Source of the DNA: Pseudomonas parafulva
GTDB lineage: Bacteria > Pseudomonadota > Gammaproteobacteria > Pseudomonadales > Pseudomonadaceae
Direction: 5' to 3'
Assembly (NCBI RefSeq): GCF_002021815.1
Contig: NZ_CP019952.1
Coordinates: 3,193,001 to 3,257,000, forward strand
DNA length: 64,000 bases
In this document: in pieces, positions 58,890 through 64,000 of the stretch
How the letters are laid out: each line of letters opens with the position of its first letter
Position numbering within the stretch: position 1 is the stretch's first letter
Made by a program: the position numbers and the translations under genes
Notes under the pieces: generated by a model
What the model saw: the letters and a program-made list of their open reading frames with translations, nothing else
The model's database searches: none
What the model was told of the DNA's origin: nothing

Positions 58890-59327
58890 TCAGGGCTTTT
58901 CCAGGTTGCTCAGAATCTTGGCATGGACCCGCATGCAGACCTCAAGGTCCGCTTCATCGACGCCTGTGAAAAGCTCGATGCGTAGCTGATTGGCGATGGT
59001 CTCGATCTGCTCGATCAGGGGCTTGGCTGGGGGGCACAGCAGGATCTTCTTGGCCCGCCGGTCTTCGACAACGGCCTGGCGACGCACCAGCCCCTGCCCT
59101 TCGAGACTATCGAGCAACCGCGCCAGGGTCGGGCCCTCCACGCCGACGCTCTGCGCCAGTTCGCGTTGGGTGGGCGCTTCCTCGAACCGTGCCAGGTGCA
59201 GCAGCACCAGCCACCGCGCCTGTGACAGGTTGAGGCCGGCCAGACGGCGATCAAGCTCGGCGCGCCAACCACGGGACATCTGGGCAAGCTGCATGCCGAA
59301 GCGGTGTTGATTGTCAGTCAGGGGCAT
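58890..59327 (-). CDS. MarR-family transcriptional regulator
   Basis: This 145-residue MarR-type winged helix has LSQARWLVLLHLARFEEAPTQRELAQSVGVEGPTLAR-like recognition helices and the wing DRRAKKILL. It is followed on the same strand by the SelW-like gene, its likeliest partner. A dyad typical of MarR operators lies just upstream, suggesting autoregulation. The ligand is unknown. Confidence 0.9.
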   Translation of the reverse strand: MPLTDNQHRFGMQLAQMSRGWRAELDRRLAGLNLSQARWLVLLHLARFEEAPTQRELAQSVGVEGPTLARLLDSLEGQGLVRRQAVVEDRRAKKILLCPPAKPLIEQIETIANQLRIELFTGVDEADLEVCMRVHAKILSNLEKP

Positions 59328-59351
59328 AAAGCGACTCGTCGAACAGTTCTA

Positions 59352-59371
59352 ATTGTTAGGCAGCTAATCAT
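59352..59371. promoter_or_regulatory. MarR-type dyad
   Basis: TTAG-N4-CTAA flanked by ATTG and TCAT gives an imperfect 20-bp inverted repeat (ATTGTTAGGCAGCTAATCAT) starting 25 bp before the MarR start codon, typical of MarR autoregulatory operators. Confidence 0.65.
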
Positions 59372-59478
59372 GCGCAGCCCGACGAGGCAAGCCGTCGGGA
59401 TGCGCTGCTGCAGGGTAAATGTGCGCTGGCGTGACACGGATCAGCAAACCGCTCGGGCCGAGCCGGTAGCGTGCACTG

Positions 59479-61623
<2,145 letters not shown>

Positions 61624-61864
61624 GTGCAACTCCAAAAACGCCGTACCACCCCGCTACAGGCTGGACGAAAAACCCGCGCCGCACACGCCGAATGCGTAAG
61701 CGGTTTTTGCCAAGGGCCCGAGAACGGTGGGCCCTGGCCTGGAAACCGCCAAGTATACCGCACCCGCTCCCTGCACTGGCACCGTTGCGATGGGCGTGTC
61801 TTTGCCCCGCTGACGCTGCAAGGTGCTAGAATTCGGTATCGTTTATTCCCAAGGTAGCCCCGTA

Positions 61865-62452
61865 ATGTCCTTCGCCGAGCAACTGACCCGCCTGCAAGCC
61901 TTCCTCGACGCCGACGAGCTGCACGAAGAAGCGCTGGACTATGTCGCCGCCCACGGCTACCTCACTGCCTTGTCGATCAACGCCGAAGAGGTGCCCGAGC
62001 GCGAATGGATCGACGCCTTGTTCGCCGAAGAACCGCACTACGCCAGCGAGGCCCAGCGCGTCGAGATCGAGGCCACGCTGGTTGCACTCAAAGGCCATAT
62101 CGCGCGCCAGTTGGCCAGTGATGACGAGTTCGAGCTGCCCTGCGACCTGGATCTGGGCGATGACCCTGACGACTCCGACCTGCGCGGCTGGTGCATCGGC
62201 TTCATGGAAGGGGTCTTCCTGCGCGAGGAAGCCTGGTTCGAGAATGCCGAAGAGGAAGTGAGCGAAATGCTGCTGCCGATCATGGTCGGTTCGGGCCTGT
62301 TCGACGAGCAGCCTGAATTTGCCGACATCGCCAGCAATGCCAGCCTTCAGGACGACATGATCGTGCAGATTCCCGAGGCCTTGACCGCGCTGTTCCTGTT
62401 GTTGCATGCCCCAGAAGAGAAACCGGCCCTGCTCAAGCCCCGTCACCACTAA
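61865..62452 (+). CDS. YecA/UPF0149-family protein
   Basis: This 195-residue acidic helical protein of the YgfB/YecA (UPF0149) family begins MSFAEQLTRLQAFLDADELH, with the conserved HGYLTAL and the WCIGFMEGVFL segment typical of the family. It lacks a C-terminal SEC-C zinc motif. Function is unknown. A DUF454 gene follows 7 bp downstream, so the two are probably one operon. Confidence 0.88.
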   Translation: MSFAEQLTRLQAFLDADELHEEALDYVAAHGYLTALSINAEEVPEREWIDALFAEEPHYASEAQRVEIEATLVALKGHIARQLASDDEFELPCDLDLGDDPDDSDLRGWCIGFMEGVFLREEAWFENAEEEVSEMLLPIMVGSGLFDEQPEFADIASNASLQDDMIVQIPEALTALFLLLHAPEEKPALLKPRHH

Positions 62453-62459
62453 GCCGGGC

Positions 62460-62825
62460 ATGCGCTACCTGCTGCTGGCCATCGGCTGGCTGAGCGTGGC
62501 GCTGGGCGTGGTTGGCATCTTCCTGCCGGTGCTGCCGACCACGCCGTTTCTCCTGCTGGCAGCGGCGTGTTTTGCCCGCAGCTCGCCACGCTTTCACGAC
62601 TGGTTGGTCAATCACCCTCGCCTGGGGCCCTGGATCCGGGGCTACCTAGGCGGCGAGGGTATGCCCCTCAAAGCCAAGGCCTATGCCATAGGCCTGATGT
62701 GGTTGAGCATCGCCGTTTCCTGCTATCTGGTTCCGTTTCCCTGGGCACGGTTGTTCATGCTGGCCAGTGCGGTGGGTGTAACGTTCTACATTCTTCGGCA
62801 AAAAACCTACAGACAGCCTGAGTGA
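62460..62825 (+). CDS. YbaN-like (DUF454) membrane protein
   Basis: This 121-residue inner-membrane protein of the DUF454 family has two to three hydrophobic segments and the signature GIFLPVLPTTPFLLLAAACFARSSPRFHDWL. Its function is unknown. ATG 62460 starts seven bases after the YecA-like stop. Confidence 0.88.
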   Translation: MRYLLLAIGWLSVALGVVGIFLPVLPTTPFLLLAAACFARSSPRFHDWLVNHPRLGPWIRGYLGGEGMPLKAKAYAIGLMWLSIAVSCYLVPFPWARLFMLASAVGVTFYILRQKTYRQPE

Positions 62826-63135
62826 CAATAATTTGTCGCCAAATATCAATTTGGCCTACCCCGCCATTCTTTTATCTAGATTCGTTCTGGAACTGCCTGC
62901 AGCCGCCACTTTGCGCCCGCTCGACAGCGCTTGATGACATCTGAGTCAGCAGCTTCCCTTCGCAGCGTTAGACAATTAATGTCGAACATGGCACGTTGAT
63001 ATGAATAAATCTTCTTACTCATCTCAATGAATGTACTTAGCTGTGGGCTTAAAAACCTGCAACACTATACGGCATCGGAATATAGTCATTTTTTTGGCGA
63101 TTTGTAGGAAAACCCAGGATCAGGGAGAGGTACCC
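62826..63135. promoter_or_regulatory. lapE-like upstream region
   Basis: These 310 bp are AT-richer than their flanks and hold the promoter of the TolC-family gene. Nothing coding is seen. Confidence 0.45.
62838..62855. terminator. Dyad after the ybaN-like gene
   Basis: GCCAAAT-ATCA-ATTTGGC is a perfect 7-bp inverted repeat with a 4-base loop, 12 bases after the stop. There is no adjacent T-run, so it could be a weak terminator or an operator for the next gene. Confidence 0.4.
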
Positions 63136-64000
63136 ATGCGTCTTTTGAACCCCATCACCAGTGCGTTGCTGTTGGCTCTGGCAAGTGCTCACGTGCAGGC
63201 GATGTCGATCACCGAAGCTGTCCAAAGCGCTGTGGACTACCACCCCCAGGTCAGCTCGAACCGCAACAGCAAGTTGTCTGCCGATGAAGATGTGAAGTTC
63301 GCCCGCGGCGGCTACTACCCATCCGTCGACCTGGTGGCGGGCTACGGTCGCCAGCGCTCGGACAACGCCAACACGCGTGCCGAAGGCCGTCATAACAAGG
63401 AAACCCTCAACTATTCCCAGGCCGACCTGCGCCTGCGGCAGATGATCTTCGATGGCTTCAACACCTCCAGCGAAGTGGGCCGCACCCAAGCGGTCTCCAC
63501 CTCCCGTGCGTACTACACCCAGGCAGTGGCTCAGGACGTTGCCTTGCGCGCCATCGAGGTGTACCTGGAAGTGCTCAAGCGCCGCGAACTGGTAAGCCTG
63601 GCCAAGAACAACCTGCAAGCCCACCTGCGGGTGAACGACCAGATCGGCCTGCGCAACGAACGGGGTGTCGGCAGTACAGCTGACCTGGACCAGTCCCGTG
63701 CTCGTCGCGCCCTGGCGGAGAACAACCTCGATACCGCCGAGGTGGACCTGGCCGATGCCGAAGCCAACTTCTTCAGTGTCGTGGGCCGTGTACCGGATGA
63801 GCTGGAAGATCCGCAAGCGGTCGCCGTGCAAATGCCAGCAACGCTGGAAGAAGCACGCGAAGGCATGCGCCAGAACAACCCTTACATCAAGTCGGCCCAG
63901 GCGGACGTGAACGCCGCCGAAGAGCAGTACAAGGTTGCCAAGTCGACCTTCTACCCGCGCTTTGATGCCATTCTGGCCACCGGTGCCAACAACAATACCG
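63136..64000 (+). CDS. lapE: TolC-family outer membrane protein, LapE/AggA-like (5' part)
   Basis: The first 288 codons of a TolC-type outer-membrane channel; the gene runs past the window. It has a signal peptide (MRLLNPITSALLLALASAHVQA) and two OEP helix blocks from residue 25 (SITEAVQSAVDYHPQV, GTxRQSARRALAEN-like coil with QIGLRNERGVGSTADLDQ). The start follows GGGAGAGG. In P. putida the nearest relative is the LapE/AggA channel, which exports the giant LapA adhesin through a type I system with LapBC. The adhesin genes are elsewhere. Confidence 0.85.
   Translation, partial: MRLLNPITSALLLALASAHVQAMSITEAVQSAVDYHPQVSSNRNSKLSADEDVKFARGGYYPSVDLVAGYGRQRSDNANTRAEGRHNKETLNYSQADLRLRQMIFDGFNTSSEVGRTQAVSTSRAYYTQAVAQDVALRAIEVYLEVLKRRELVSLAKNNLQAHLRVNDQIGLRNERGVGSTADLDQSRARRALAENNLDTAEVDLADAEANFFSVVGRVPDELEDPQAVAVQMPATLEEAREGMRQNNPYIKSAQADVNAAEEQYKVAKSTFYPRFDAILATGANNNT

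Overview
The window looks like a chromosomal segment of a Pseudomonas putida-group bacterium. The evidence is high G+C coding DNA, a bkd operon whose products agree almost residue for residue with the P. putida branched-chain keto acid dehydrogenase as I remember it, Pseudomonas-type regulators (AmrZ, RsmA/CsrA, AraC-type ArgR, PhhR, BkdR), the heterodimeric AruF/AruG succinyltransferase, a LapE-type outer membrane channel, and REP-like repeats. I recognise no transposase, integrase, phage gene or CRISPR array.

Layout. 1-1.7 kb is the end of a flagellar cluster (flgM, flgN, ycgR/flgZ), followed by a gene-free repeat block. 2.4-10.6 kb holds an MFS transporter, bkdR and the divergent bkdAA-bkdAB-bkdB-lpdV operon, and a PAS-GGDEF protein. 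10.8-19.2 kb is tRNA-Arg(CCU), an orphan phnN, amrZ, mgtE, three tandem tRNA-Arg(ACG), tRNA-Ser(GCU), csrA, lysC and alaS. 19.5-21.7 kb is a two-gene insert: a predicted M91 (NleD/HopH1-type) zinc protease fused to RTX-like repeats, and an unrecognised partner. 21.7-33.7 kb is the arginine succinyltransferase catabolic operon (aruC-aruF-aruG-astD-astB-orf-astE) with the arginine/ornithine ABC transporter and argR. 34.2-46 kb covers acsA, phhR with divergent phhA-phhB, a large FAD/Fe-S dehydrogenase with a divergent LysR gene, and an AroP-type permease. 46.7-51.1 kb is a minus-strand cluster (PHP phosphatase, Sua5-like, scpA, scpB, rluB). 51.2-54.8 kb holds yciB, yciI and a Cpx-like cpxR-cpxP-sensor cluster. 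54.9-64 kb holds a nitroreductase, trkH, an OruR-like regulator, small conserved genes, a MarR gene, recQ, yecA-like, ybaN-like and a TolC-family (lapE-like) gene cut by the window end.

Working together. Much of the window is amino acid catabolism under local control: BkdR for Val/Leu/Ile, ArgR for arginine uptake and succinylation, and PhhR for Phe/Tyr. AcsA activates acetate. Candidate operators are visible: ArgR half-sites before aruC and aotJ, PhhR boxes between phhR and phhA and far upstream of the aromatic permease, a Cpx-type box before the Spy/CpxP-like gene, and a MarR dyad. The least explained piece is the 19.5-21.7 kb insert. Its protease resembles type III effectors, but no secretion genes lie beside it, its partner is unknown, and two matching palindromes 40 bp apart sit between the two genes.
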